The notes under the pieces: generated by a model
Seen by the model: only the letters and a program-made list of their open reading frames with translations
What the model was told of the DNA's origin: nothing
Database searches by the model: none
Position numbers and translations under genes: made by a program
Part shown: positions 35,328-44,011 of the stretch, piece after piece
Position numbering within the stretch: position 1 is the stretch's first letter
How the letters are laid out: each line of letters starts with the position of its first letter
NCBI GenBank assembly: GCA_026225055.1
Contig: JAMFSA010000248.1
Span: 75,137 to 139,136 of the forward strand
DNA length: 64,000 nucleotides
Origin: Mucilaginibacter xinganensis
GTDB lineage: Bacteria; Bacteroidota; Bacteroidia; Sphingobacteriales; Sphingobacteriaceae
Reading direction: 5' to 3'

Positions 35328-35450
35328 GAAATGGTCTGAAAAAAAACCGGTGTTCAGGCTGATGCGTATGTAAAAATATACAAAAACCTCGAACCCGTTT
35401 AAGGTTTTAAGCTTATCTGTTTTTGGCATCATATTTATATCAATAGTGTT

Positions 35451-35591
35451 ATGAAAGCAACCTCAACAAAAACCACAGATCTAGTTAAAGCGATTGATAA
35501 ACAATTGAAAGCGATCATCGCAAAAGATATTTTGAAAATTGACGATGTAAACGTCAGGAATGCTGCTTTTTTGCAGCTGATAGCGGCATAA
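35451..35591 (+). CDS. Small ORF upstream of the metal transporter
   Basis: A 46-residue ORF (MKATSTKTTDLVKAIDKQLK, ending FLQLIAA). It is lysine-rich and helical. It could be a real small protein or a leader peptide, because a terminator-like hairpin and mntH follow. No homologue is recognised. Confidence 0.4.
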   Translation: MKATSTKTTDLVKAIDKQLKAIIAKDILKIDDVNVRNAAFLQLIAA

Positions 35592-35630
35592 TATAACAAC
35601 TCAACATATACCATTTACCTATGGAATCAG

Positions 35631-35653
35631 GCGTTCGTATGAACGCTTTTTTT
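35631..35653 (+). terminator. Terminator-like hairpin 8 bases before mntH
   Basis: GCGTTC (35631-35636), loop GTAT, GAACGC (35641-35646), then seven Ts. The ATG of the transporter gene is at 35662, so a promoter cannot fit between. Transcription of the transporter would have to read through it, as in attenuation. Confidence 0.6.
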
Positions 35654-35661
35654 ATGCCCCT

Positions 35662-36936
35662 ATGAAAGCAAAACCAATAGCGGCCGCAGCGCCGTCAAAA
35701 ATTAAAGCATTTTTCAAGGCCCTCGGCCCCGGCCTGGTGACCGGCGCAAGTGATGACGATCCGTCCGGCGTAGCAACCTATTCACAGGCAGGCGCAGGTT
35801 TTGGTTTAGCGACCTTATGGACAGCGCTGATCACTTTCCCATTAATGGCCGCGATACAGGAAATGTGCGCAAGAATAGGCACCGTTACCACCACTGGCTT
35901 ACCCGGAACGCTAAAAGCACATTATCCAAAATGGGTTTTATTCACGGTGCTGGTTTTTACGGTACCGGCCATCGTATTAAATATCGGTGCGGATATTCAA
36001 AGCATGGGAGCGGTAGCGCATCTGATCGTTCCTGCTATTCCGGTTTTTATCTTCAGCATTCTCTTCACGGCCAGCCTGATCTTAATTATTATACGGTTTA
36101 ATTACCAGCAGATTGCAGCCATACTAAAGTGGCTGTGTCTTGTGTTGCTGCTCTATTTAGTTGTGCCCTTTATGATCAAAACGGATTGGACACAGGTGCT
36201 TAAACATACCGTCATACCTGAAGTGCATTTCACCAAAGATTATATTCTAATATTGGTTGCCATTTTAGGAACTACAATCGCGCCTTACCTGTTTTTTTGG
36301 CAAGCGACAATGTCCTCTGAAGAGATTGCCCAAAAAGGGAAAATACCCCGTATCAATGATAACCTTTTGGGGAAGGTCAGAACGGATGTCTATTTCGGAA
36401 TGGGCACTTCCAACATCACCATGTTCTTTATTATCCTGACCACCGGGGTGGTATTAAATAACGCGCATATTACGCAGATAGATACAGTAGATCAGGCCGC
36501 CAAGGCCCTGGAGCCTTTAGCGGGCAAGCTAGCTTATTCTGTATTTGCCCTGGGTATTATCGGTACCGGTTTTTTATGTGTACCTGTGCTGGTCGGTTCC
36601 ATGTCTTATATGGTTGGGGAGGCTTTTGGCTGGAAGGTGGGGCTTGAAAAAAAGGTCGGCAATGCCAAAGCATTTTATGGGACGGTAGTTAGTTCTTTGG
36701 TTCTGGGTTTGGTATTGAACTTCGTGGGCGTCAGCCCGATTCAGGCCCTGATTTATACTGCGGTATTGTATGGTGTCACCGCGCCTGTTATGATCGTGAT
36801 GGTCATGCATATCGGTAACAATAAAAAAGTAATGGGGAAATTCACAAATGGTAGATGGTCGAATGTCCTTGGTGCCCTTGCTTTTTTCCTGATGGCCATT
36901 TCCGCCATCGCATTAATATATTTTCAATTTAAATAA
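35662..36936 (+). CDS. mntH: Nramp-family divalent metal transporter
   Basis: A 424-residue polytopic protein with about 11 transmembrane helices. The first helix contains GPGLVTGASDDDPSGVATYS, matching the Nramp metal-binding DPG/DPSG motif in form. Proteins of this family import Mn2+ or Fe2+ with protons. The variant first motif (DPSG rather than DPGN) is common in Nramp-related Bacteroidetes proteins, so the metal specificity is open. It lies after a terminator-like leader. Confidence 0.85.
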   Translation: MKAKPIAAAAPSKIKAFFKALGPGLVTGASDDDPSGVATYSQAGAGFGLATLWTALITFPLMAAIQEMCARIGTVTTTGLPGTLKAHYPKWVLFTVLVFTVPAIVLNIGADIQSMGAVAHLIVPAIPVFIFSILFTASLILIIIRFNYQQIAAILKWLCLVLLLYLVVPFMIKTDWTQVLKHTVIPEVHFTKDYILILVAILGTTIAPYLFFWQATMSSEEIAQKGKIPRINDNLLGKVRTDVYFGMGTSNITMFFIILTTGVVLNNAHITQIDTVDQAAKALEPLAGKLAYSVFALGIIGTGFLCVPVLVGSMSYMVGEAFGWKVGLEKKVGNAKAFYGTVVSSLVLGLVLNFVGVSPIQALIYTAVLYGVTAPVMIVMVMHIGNNKKVMGKFTNGRWSNVLGALAFFLMAISAIALIYFQFK

Positions 36937-36994
36937 TTTGTTAAGCAACAAGCGAATTGGCATAGTAAGTGTATTGATTTGAAGGAATAAGATT

Positions 36995-38119
36995 ATGGGA
37001 AATCAATATAAACCGTTAAATAATTTACTTGACCAGGCACCGCTTATATTGAACGCGTTAGATTCTTCTGTGAACGGAATCATTATCATTGACCACCAGG
37101 AACCCAATGATCCGATCATTTATTGCAATAAAGCATTTGAAGAATTGACCGGTTATGAAAAAGAAGATATTTTAGGTCACAACTGTCGTTTTTTGCAAGG
37201 CGAGGAAACATCCCAAGAGGGCCGCTATGTTATTAAGGATGCTCTAGCCAACAATAAGGCCTGCGTAGTGGAACTCCTAAATTACCGGAAAGATGGTACT
37301 GAATTTTGGAACGAAGTGTATATATCACCCATCATCAATACTGAAGGACAAGCGACTCATTTCATTGGTATCCAAAATAATATATCCGAGCGGAAGCTAA
37401 AGGAAATCAATGCAGAATTGGCGGTAGCTCATTCAGAAAAGCTCAAAAAGCAAAAAGACGAATTTATCAGCGTCGCCAGCCATGAATTGAAAACTCCCAT
37501 TACCAGTTTAAAGGCCTCTCTACAATTGCTGCAAAAGGGAAAAGGTAATCCCCTAACCGCTAATACTGAGAACCTTATTGAACAAGCTAATAAAAGCATC
37601 AATAAAGTAAGCCACCTGGTTGATGACCTGTTGAATTCAAATACTATGAATGAAGGGCAGATCGCGTTAAGACCAAGCCATTTCATTCTTGCCGAGATTA
37701 TTGAAGCGTGCTGTGATCCGGTACGCGCAGCTGGCAAATATGATATAAGGTTAGAAGGTGATAAAAGCCTGGCAGTAACAGCAGACGCGGATAGAATTAA
37801 CCAGGTCATTGACAATATGGTTAACAACGCCATAAAATATGCACCGGAATCAAAAGAAATAAAAATAAACATTTCAAAAGAAAATGAGTTCGCTAAAATA
37901 GCCGTTACAGATAAAGGAAAAGGGATCGCTTCGGAAATGCAGGAAAAATTATTTGACCGCTATTACCAGGCAGAACCTGATAAGATGCATAATGCCGGCC
38001 TGGGTTTGGGACTTTACATCAGTACACAAATCATAAAGCGTCATCATGGAAATATCGGCGTTAAAAGTAAGCCTGGTTCAGGCAGCACTTTTTGGTTTAC
38101 ACTGCCATTAGCTGTTTAG
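36995..38119 (+). CDS. LOV-domain sensor histidine kinase (blue-light type)
   Basis: A 374-residue cytosolic kinase. Residues about 20-135 form a LOV-type PAS domain with the full flavin-binding signature: GHNCRFLQG with the photoactive Cys-64, then LNYRKDGTEFWNEVYISPI and FIGIQNN. Residues 155-225 are the HisKA domain (phospho-His 163 in ASHELKTP) and 260-374 the ATPase domain (N box NNAIKYAPE, G1 DKGKGI, GLGLGLYIS). It should bind FMN and answer blue light by changing kinase activity. The convergent response regulator pair is a likely partner. Confidence 0.88.
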   Translation: MGNQYKPLNNLLDQAPLILNALDSSVNGIIIIDHQEPNDPIIYCNKAFEELTGYEKEDILGHNCRFLQGEETSQEGRYVIKDALANNKACVVELLNYRKDGTEFWNEVYISPIINTEGQATHFIGIQNNISERKLKEINAELAVAHSEKLKKQKDEFISVASHELKTPITSLKASLQLLQKGKGNPLTANTENLIEQANKSINKVSHLVDDLLNSNTMNEGQIALRPSHFILAEIIEACCDPVRAAGKYDIRLEGDKSLAVTADADRINQVIDNMVNNAIKYAPESKEIKINISKENEFAKIAVTDKGKGIASEMQEKLFDRYYQAEPDKMHNAGLGLGLYISTQIIKRHHGNIGVKSKPGSGSTFWFTLPLAV

Positions 38120-38712
38120 ATTTGCTGATCCGCTTTGTCTGTTATATCTTTAATTACGGCATCCAGTTCCTTTGCGCTGCGCAGAAGCAGCTCATGCAGA
38201 TGCTGTACATTCGGAGTAACCTCGGTAGCGGTTAACAGCTCGGTAAGGCCCAAAATGTTGGCCAGCGGCCTTCGTACCCCATGGGACTGTATAAAACCGA
38301 TCTCTGAAAGTTGGTTGCTCTTGCTTTCGATCTCTATTTTTGCCGTAACCAGTTCCGTGATATTGTAGCCGATACAAAATATACCTTCCGGTTCCTGATT
38401 ATCTTTAAACAATGCTTTCATTTCCCATTGGGTGCTCACAAAGCCACCCTCTCCATTGTGTTTACGCAATGTGACCGGAATCAGCTTGCCGGGATTTTCA
38501 AAACAGCGCATACCTGCTTCTTTACAAATCTGTATGTCTCCCGGATGCAAAGTTACCGAAAAATGCTTACCCAGCAGGGAATCGCCAAGCAAATCAAAAT
38601 TACGATTGTAATTATCGCTGACATGAGTATACCTGCTGTCCATGCCGATGGCTATCGTATAAAAAAAGTTAGAATCTGCCAAAAAGTTATTGGTCTCGCG
38701 GTAGTGATCCAT
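38116..38712 (-). CDS. PAS + DHp-like protein without an ATPase domain
   Basis: A 198-residue protein: PAS domain (residues about 10-115), a coiled linker and a DHp-like helix pair (FIQSHGVRRPLANILGLTEL). In active kinases of this family the histidine is followed by Glu (SHEVRRP); here it is Gly, and no ATP-binding domain follows. It may be a phosphotransfer partner, a sensor stub or a truncated gene. Its stop overlaps that of the LOV kinase gene; it lies behind the response-regulator gene on the same strand. Confidence 0.7.
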   Translation of the reverse strand: MDHYRETNNFLADSNFFYTIAIGMDSRYTHVSDNYNRNFDLLGDSLLGKHFSVTLHPGDIQICKEAGMRCFENPGKLIPVTLRKHNGEGGFVSTQWEMKALFKDNQEPEGIFCIGYNITELVTAKIEIESKSNQLSEIGFIQSHGVRRPLANILGLTELLTATEVTPNVQHLHELLLRSAKELDAVIKDITDKADQQI

Positions 38713-38730
38713 CTTTTGTTTGTTTTGTTG

Positions 38731-39132
38731 TTAAGCCAAATTTTCGCCTGCTTTCTTCGCAAGGATTTTAGCTTCTTGTTTGGGAATATGTTTACGAAGA
38801 ACTGCGTATAGGTTATCCAGGTCGAAAGGCTTAGGGATGTAATCATCAAATCCATGTTTATCATATGCGTCGTTGATATTACTATTGCAGCTCATAGCGA
38901 TAACTGGCAGATGGGGGTAAACATTTTTGATCTCATGGCAAATTTTAATGCAAATTTTTCCGTCGAGTTTATAATCTAGCATGACCACGTGCGGTTTAAG
39001 TTTTGCGATCATATCTATGAAATTACTATCATAATCCAATACAGAATTAACGTGGAAATTCTCCATTTGTAAAGCAATGGTAAGTATGTCAAGTATTGAT
39101 TGGTCGGTATCCTGTACGATAACTGTTTCCAT
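38731..39132 (-). CDS. Single-domain response regulator
   Basis: A 133-residue receiver domain without an output domain. The phospho-acceptor Asp-53 (VVMLDYKLDG), the Thr/Ser position (IAMSCN) and the conserved Lys-101 (YIPKPFDLDNL) are present. It lies 18 bases upstream of the PAS/DHp gene and may accept phosphate from the LOV kinase. Confidence 0.88.
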   Translation of the reverse strand: METVIVQDTDQSILDILTIALQMENFHVNSVLDYDSNFIDMIAKLKPHVVMLDYKLDGKICIKICHEIKNVYPHLPVIAMSCNSNINDAYDKHGFDDYIPKPFDLDNLYAVLRKHIPKQEAKILAKKAGENLA

Positions 39133-39404
39133 ATTTTTTAGGGTTTAAATCCAAAAAAAGTATGAAACTTTAAAAACGAGCCGAATAAGCTTTCTGGGTC
39201 AGGTGTAAGGTAAGTTAATTTATTTACTTCCTTGCTTTTCCTGGTAAAAATGCCACCCCTGAGCTTTTTTATGACACAGCATCAGTTTGCCATTTAGCAG
39301 TCGGCTAATCAACTGGCCTGCTGCCTAAATCTTCGCCGAAGCGCCGATAATTGTGATAATTTGGGGTTGGTTTCATTATTGATCTACGCTCTAGCCTGTC
39401 GCAT
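39133..39404. other. Intergenic stretch without a recognised gene
   Basis: AT-rich DNA upstream of the response regulator; no coding frame or strong hairpin was seen. It probably holds the promoter of the minus-strand regulator/PAS genes. Confidence 0.4.
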
Positions 39405-39844
39405 CTATTTTCTTAAAGCTTTTATGGTTGCCGCAGCAATTAAACCACCAAATATATACCAGCCTACTGTCAATATTTTCGTTTTATGCGTGCGGGTCAC
39501 CTGGGCATCATTAATCCCATTGGTTCTGTAATTTTAAGTGCGCCAATACCTGCAGTCAGTCCTATGGCCGCGCCGCTAAGTAGCAGATACCTCTTTCTAC
39601 CAAATCCGATGGTACTGTAATAAAGTGCATTGCTAAGCACGTCACCGGCCAATGTTGCTACAAATAAGGCATTGCCGGTAGGCGGCTCTAGACCTATTGA
39701 TTCCATACCTTTGGTTAGCGCTTCTTCACCAATGAGATCAACCCTTGGTGCATCGTGATCAAGTGCTTTCACTGCCTGATGCAGGATATTTAAAGCGACT
39801 GCGCCTGCCAGTCCGCCAATGATGCTACTTACAATCTTTTTCAT
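39405..39844 (-). pseudogene. Small membrane protein gene, apparent one-base frameshift
   Basis: The open frame from 39844 (MKKIVSSIIGGLAGAVALNI) ends early at 39497 with MMPR. If one base is added near 39513 the protein continues as LNDAQVTRTHKTKILTVGWY, then IFGGLIAAATIKALRK, to a stop at 39405. The restored product has about 146 residues and up to four hydrophobic segments, and an added C-terminal transmembrane helix makes sense. No function is known. The 115-residue version may still be what is made if the shift is real. Confidence 0.6.
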
Positions 39845-39849
39845 GGAAA

Positions 39850-42573
39850 TTATTTAAATACGTTCTGCGCTTTTTGTATTGTCTTTTGTAAATCAATTCC
39901 TTCACCCAACACACCTTTAAATAAATCGCCTGTTTCTTTAAACCGATCAATAGCATTATTTATATTAAAATGCTGGATAGTTAATCCCGGTTTTACTTCG
40001 TCCCAGCTTAAGGGAGTAGAAACGGTCGCTCCGGGTTTCGGACGGAGCGAGTAGGGGCCTGCAATGGTAGCGCCGGGACGGTTCTGTAGAAAGTCGAGGT
40101 ACATCTTTCCATTTCGCGCAGCGATGCTGCGTTCCAAGCTGGTATAATCCGGGATTTGCTTATGCACTAACTTGACAATAATATTGGCGAACAACTGGCT
40201 TTGCTGGTAGGTATATTTACCCTCCAGTGGGATATAAATATGCATCCCCGTTGAACCGGATGTTTTTGGATAGGAGGGAACATCAATGGCATCCAGAATA
40301 TCTTTTGTGATCCGGGCAGCTTCAACGACCTGGTCATAGGTATGTTTGTCAGGGTCAAGGTCGATCACACAGTAATCCGGGTTATCCGGTGTTTGTGCAC
40401 GGCTGAACCAGGGGTTGATCTCGATACAGCCTAATGAAGCCATCCAAAGTAAGCTGGCTTCATCGGTTCCAACGAGGTATTTGGTTACTTTACCCTCGTC
40501 TGTCACATGGTCGAAAGTCTTTGCCCAATCCGGTGCTTTATCCGTTACATTCTTTTGATAAAAACTTTGACCGTGAATACCGCCCGGAAAACGGTTAAGC
40601 GACATTGGCCTATCTTTCAGATAGGGCATCATGTATTCGCCAACTTTATAATAATAGTTGAGCATTTGCCCTTTGGTGATCTTATCCTCCGGCCAGTAGA
40701 GTTTGGTCACGTGGTTGAATTTCAGCTCATGCCCGCAGATCTTTTTGACCTGCGTATCTTCGGTTGGATTGAGTAGTGTTTTGCGTTCAGTATTCGTAAC
40801 CGGTGCTAACGCCAGGTCAGGCTTTTTGTCTGTTGTCTTTTTCTTTCCGGTAGCTGGTTTAGATGGCTTTTTATCAACTTCGGCCACCGTTTCATCGGTA
40901 GCTGCCGGTGTTTCTAAAACAACATCCTTTGCGCTTTTATCGGTACGCATTCCTTTAAAAGAGGCTTGACGGAATACGCCATCGCTGGTCACTTCGGCGA
41001 AGCCCACTTCGCAAACCAGTTCCGGTTTTAACCAGGTTGGTTTAGCACCCATACGTTTCGGGCGGAAGCGGGTCGGTTTGTCGACATCAACTTCGTAATC
41101 AAAAGGGCTTTTACCGGTGATAAGCGGTTTGAATTGCGCCATCATTTCTTTTTGCAGTTTATCAGAAAAGCCGGTACCAACCTTACCCACGAACTGCAGT
41201 TCCTTCCCTTTATAAACCCCTAAAACTAGCGCGCTGAATGATTTACCGGTGCCTTCATTTTTGGTAAATCCCGCAATAATAACTTCCTGCCGCCTTTGTA
41301 CTTTAATTTTCAGCCATTCCCGGCTCCGCAGGTCTGAAGTATAAGTGCTGTCTGCTTTCTTAGCGATAACGCCTTCCAATCCCATGCGTTCTGCAGCAGC
41401 AAAAAAGTCAATGCCATTCGCGTCAAATACTTTGCTTTGCCGGATGTGATCGTTGTCGGTCGGGAGAATGGATTGCAGGATAGCCTGCCTTTCACTAAGC
41501 GGCAAACCCATCAGGTTTTTTCCCTCATACCAAAGAATATCGAAGATATAATAAACGAGATTGCCGTCCGCTTCGCTGCGCCAGTTCTGCATCGCCCCAA
41601 AATCAGAGATGCCTTTATCATTCAGTACCAGTAATTCACCATCTAATACCGCATCCATTTTCCAACTTTTCAGCGCATCGTTGATCGGGTAATATTTCTC
41701 GAAGGGAAGATTATTGCGGGAAATTAATTGAACGCCGTCCTTTTTACTGAGGTTGGCAACAGCGCGATAGCCGTCCCATTTGACTTCGAAAAGCCAGCCG
41801 GGTTCATCAAAAGGCTCATCCACCAACGTGGCTTTCATTGGTTTGATGTTGGCAGGAACTTTTGATTTAGGTGCAGATTTTAAGATCTCCGTGATGTCTG
41901 CTTTAGTAGTTTTCGGTTCTGCTGTTTCAACTTCTTCCGCCAATTCCTGGTCTGGGACTACATCTTCTTCGTGCCCGTGCTGCCATACCTTTTCGCTTGT
42001 CTTGGCCATCGTTTCGATGGTTTTGCCGGATAGCACAGATTGATCCTTTTTAGTGACATCTTCACCCGTGGCAAATTCATCCTTATGTTTGATCATTAAC
42101 CAGGCATTTTCCCCCATTCCATGCGTCTTGACCAGCGCAAATTCGCCGTTTAGCTTTTCACCGTGCAATTTTATTTTAAGCTGGCCGGATGCCAGTTGTT
42201 TTAGCAACGCTTTTTCCTGCGCTTTTTTGCCCTTAATAGGTTCAATCGGTTCATAAGTACCTTCGTCCCAAACGATCACCGTACCGCCGCCGTATTCCCC
42301 TTCAGGAATGATGCCTTCAAAGTTGAGGTAGTCAAAGGGATGGTCTTCCACCATCATCGCCAGGTGTTTGACTTTTGGATCTAACATCGGGCCTTTCGGC
42401 ACCGCCCAGCTTTTCAATACGCCGTCCATCTCCAGCCTGAAATCATAATGCAGCCTTGAAGCGTCATGCTTCTGCACGACGAAAATCAGGTGATCCTTGT
42501 CCTTACTGGCCCCGGCTTTCGGTTCCGCAGTCTTTTTAAAGTCCCGCTTTTTGACGTATTCTTTTAAGCTCAT
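39850..42573 (-). CDS. ligD: LigD: multi-domain DNA ligase for non-homologous end joining
   Basis: A 907-residue protein with three domains: a 3'-phosphoesterase (residues about 1-180, HDASRLHYDFRLEMDGVLKS), an ATP-dependent ligase (about 240-540; nucleotidyl-lysine K265 in EVKWDGYR) and a primase-polymerase (about 610-900, with the DLDPD acidic motif in YCVIDLDPDKHT). It seals double-strand breaks with Ku. No Ku gene is in the window, so Ku would have to be elsewhere. The order PE-Lig-Pol is found in Bacteroidetes. Confidence 0.93.
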   Translation of the reverse strand: MSLKEYVKKRDFKKTAEPKAGASKDKDHLIFVVQKHDASRLHYDFRLEMDGVLKSWAVPKGPMLDPKVKHLAMMVEDHPFDYLNFEGIIPEGEYGGGTVIVWDEGTYEPIEPIKGKKAQEKALLKQLASGQLKIKLHGEKLNGEFALVKTHGMGENAWLMIKHKDEFATGEDVTKKDQSVLSGKTIETMAKTSEKVWQHGHEEDVVPDQELAEEVETAEPKTTKADITEILKSAPKSKVPANIKPMKATLVDEPFDEPGWLFEVKWDGYRAVANLSKKDGVQLISRNNLPFEKYYPINDALKSWKMDAVLDGELLVLNDKGISDFGAMQNWRSEADGNLVYYIFDILWYEGKNLMGLPLSERQAILQSILPTDNDHIRQSKVFDANGIDFFAAAERMGLEGVIAKKADSTYTSDLRSREWLKIKVQRRQEVIIAGFTKNEGTGKSFSALVLGVYKGKELQFVGKVGTGFSDKLQKEMMAQFKPLITGKSPFDYEVDVDKPTRFRPKRMGAKPTWLKPELVCEVGFAEVTSDGVFRQASFKGMRTDKSAKDVVLETPAATDETVAEVDKKPSKPATGKKKTTDKKPDLALAPVTNTERKTLLNPTEDTQVKKICGHELKFNHVTKLYWPEDKITKGQMLNYYYKVGEYMMPYLKDRPMSLNRFPGGIHGQSFYQKNVTDKAPDWAKTFDHVTDEGKVTKYLVGTDEASLLWMASLGCIEINPWFSRAQTPDNPDYCVIDLDPDKHTYDQVVEAARITKDILDAIDVPSYPKTSGSTGMHIYIPLEGKYTYQQSQLFANIIVKLVHKQIPDYTSLERSIAARNGKMYLDFLQNRPGATIAGPYSLRPKPGATVSTPLSWDEVKPGLTIQHFNINNAIDRFKETGDLFKGVLGEGIDLQKTIQKAQNVFK

Positions 42574-42577
42574 AGCC

Positions 42578-42751
42578 TTATTTCTTTAATTCGCGTTTTA
42601 CGTCCGGTGCATTAGTACCTGCCGCAAGAACAGCCGCCATTAATTTCTCTTTGGAAACGTTGAATTCCTTTGCCCAAAAATCCAGGGTATAAGCATCATC
42701 AATATCCACTGTCCTGGTATCGGCCGCTTTGGGTTTTAGTTTTCGTTCCAT
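42578..42751 (-). CDS. DUF3606-like small protein, copy 1
   Basis: A 57-residue protein (MERKLKPKAADTRTVDIDDA). The segment YTLDFWAKEFNVSKEKLMAAV follows the DUF3606 pattern (Y-x-x-x-x-W-xx-K/E-F-x-V-S-xx-x-L-xx-A-V). It lies four bases upstream of ligD on the same strand and so probably in one operon. Confidence 0.65.
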   Translation of the reverse strand: MERKLKPKAADTRTVDIDDAYTLDFWAKEFNVSKEKLMAAVLAAGTNAPDVKRELKK

Positions 42752-42928
42752 CTATTTATTCAGGTGCGCCTCAACAGCTTTCGCCGAATTGCCAACAGCT
42801 TTAACCGCCGATTTTAATTCCTCCGGACTTACACCGAATTTCTTAGACCAATATTCAACTTCGTAGTTCTCATTGGTGTTGATCAGGTCGCTGTCCGGGC
42901 TACCGGTTTTTGTATTATCGTCTGCCAT
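42752..42928 (-). CDS. DUF3606-like small protein, copy 2
   Basis: A 58-residue protein. YEVEYWSKKFGVSPEELKSA, followed by VKAVG, is a canonical DUF3606 sequence. It directly abuts copy 1 (stop and start adjacent), so the pair is a tandem duplication in the ligD operon. Function unknown; DUF3606 genes often occur near stress and repair loci. Confidence 0.75.
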   Translation of the reverse strand: MADDNTKTGSPDSDLINTNENYEVEYWSKKFGVSPEELKSAVKAVGNSAKAVEAHLNK

Positions 42929-43005
42929 GATTTTAATTTTTAGATGTAAGGATATAACAAATCTGGTACCAACGGGTTTTAATTAGAACGATAAGGCTTA
43001 GACTC

Positions 43006-43233
43006 ATGGAAAAGTTCAACATCAGTGTCCCGGGAACAGGCGAACTGTTTAATTTTCAGGTCGTCAATAACGGCGCAGATAAGTGCGAATATGAAGTGTA
43101 TGCAGGTGACCAGCTGGTAGCAGTATACGAACCGGATGAGGATGAGTACATCCACATTTGTCGCAATCCCGGTGGGCTCGACGAAGAAGTTATTGTAGGC
43201 ATCGCAGGCCGCATTGAGGCACATTATTTGTAA
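43006..43233 (+). CDS. Small hypothetical protein
   Basis: A 75-residue acidic, beta-rich protein (MEKFNISVPGTGELFNFQVV, YEVYAGDQLVAVYEPDEDEY). No family is recognised. It is divergent from the DUF3606 genes and in line with the next two small genes. Confidence 0.5.
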   Translation: MEKFNISVPGTGELFNFQVVNNGADKCEYEVYAGDQLVAVYEPDEDEYIHICRNPGGLDEEVIVGIAGRIEAHYL

Positions 43234-43256
43234 GAAAATCTAAAATCATTGATCTA

Positions 43257-43487
43257 ATGAGTTCAGCATTTGTTAAGGAAGGCGAGTATCAAAAGCTAAG
43301 CGACGTGGAGCCTACTCTCAGCGCCTTATCATATTATTTACGCCAGGAAAACGGAGGACAGGTTATCCGTGAAATGAAAAGTTATTACAGTGAAAAGTGC
43401 GGACGCCATGTTTATGAAATGAGCGATGGCCTTACCTATGCGCTCGATGATGAAAATAAATGGAAAATTATTCTCGACCCTTGTTAA
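43257..43487 (+). CDS. Small hypothetical protein
   Basis: A 76-residue protein (MSSAFVKEGEYQKLSDVEPT) with a short C-terminal beta region. It is followed after three bases by the DUF5655-like gene, so they form a small operon. No family is recognised. Confidence 0.5.
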   Translation: MSSAFVKEGEYQKLSDVEPTLSALSYYLRQENGGQVIREMKSYYSEKCGRHVYEMSDGLTYALDDENKWKIILDPC

Positions 43488-43490
43488 AAT

Positions 43491-43892
43491 ATGAGCTGGA
43501 CCTGTCCCAAATGCGAACGCGAATTGCCCTGGGCGGAATTCAGGCATTATTGTAAGCGCGTAAGTCTCGACAGTCTATTGGAAGGCCGGTCTGAAGAACT
43601 CATACTTGTTTTTGATAAGATCCTGGCAGAACTAGCCGACTGGCCTAAAGTACTCGTCAGCACAACCCCTAACTGCATCGTGTTTTACCGCCGCACCGGT
43701 TTCCTCGTCATCCGGCCAATGAAAAAATGGCTCGATCTGAAATTCTACTCTAAAACTCCGCACAAAGACAAACCGGTAATTAAAAGCGTTGCCTCCGGAA
43801 AAAAATACGAAAATCACATTCGGCTGTCATGCCTTGACGATCTCAAACCCGGAATTTTTATATACCTGAGGGAATCTTATGATTTGATCTAA
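43491..43892 (+). CDS. DUF5655-like protein with zinc-ribbon N-terminus
   Basis: A 133-residue protein. An N-terminal CPKCERELPWAEFRHYCKR with three cysteines and a histidine looks like a small metal-binding motif. The rest (SLDSLLEGRSEELILVFDKI, NCIVFYRRTGFLVIRPMKKW) follows DUF5655, found in Bacteroidota small proteins of unknown role. It ends 66 bases before a strong terminator. Confidence 0.65.
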   Translation: MSWTCPKCERELPWAEFRHYCKRVSLDSLLEGRSEELILVFDKILAELADWPKVLVSTTPNCIVFYRRTGFLVIRPMKKWLDLKFYSKTPHKDKPVIKSVASGKKYENHIRLSCLDDLKPGIFIYLRESYDLI

Positions 43893-43958
43893 TAGAGGAA
43901 TATAATAGCACAGTGGCCGTCACTATCCATGAATTAACCTCCCGCTGTCCTTACATTA

Positions 43959-43994
43959 AACTCGTTAAGTATATTACCTAACGAGTTTTTATTT
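43959..43994. terminator. Bidirectional intrinsic terminator
   Basis: AACTCGTTA (43959-43967) pairs exactly with TAACGAGTT (43979-43987) across an 11-base loop and is followed by TTTATTTTAT. It lies between the DUF5655 gene and the convergent frameshifted gene. Confidence 0.85.
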
Positions 43995-44011
43995 TATAAT
44001 AAATTGAGGGT

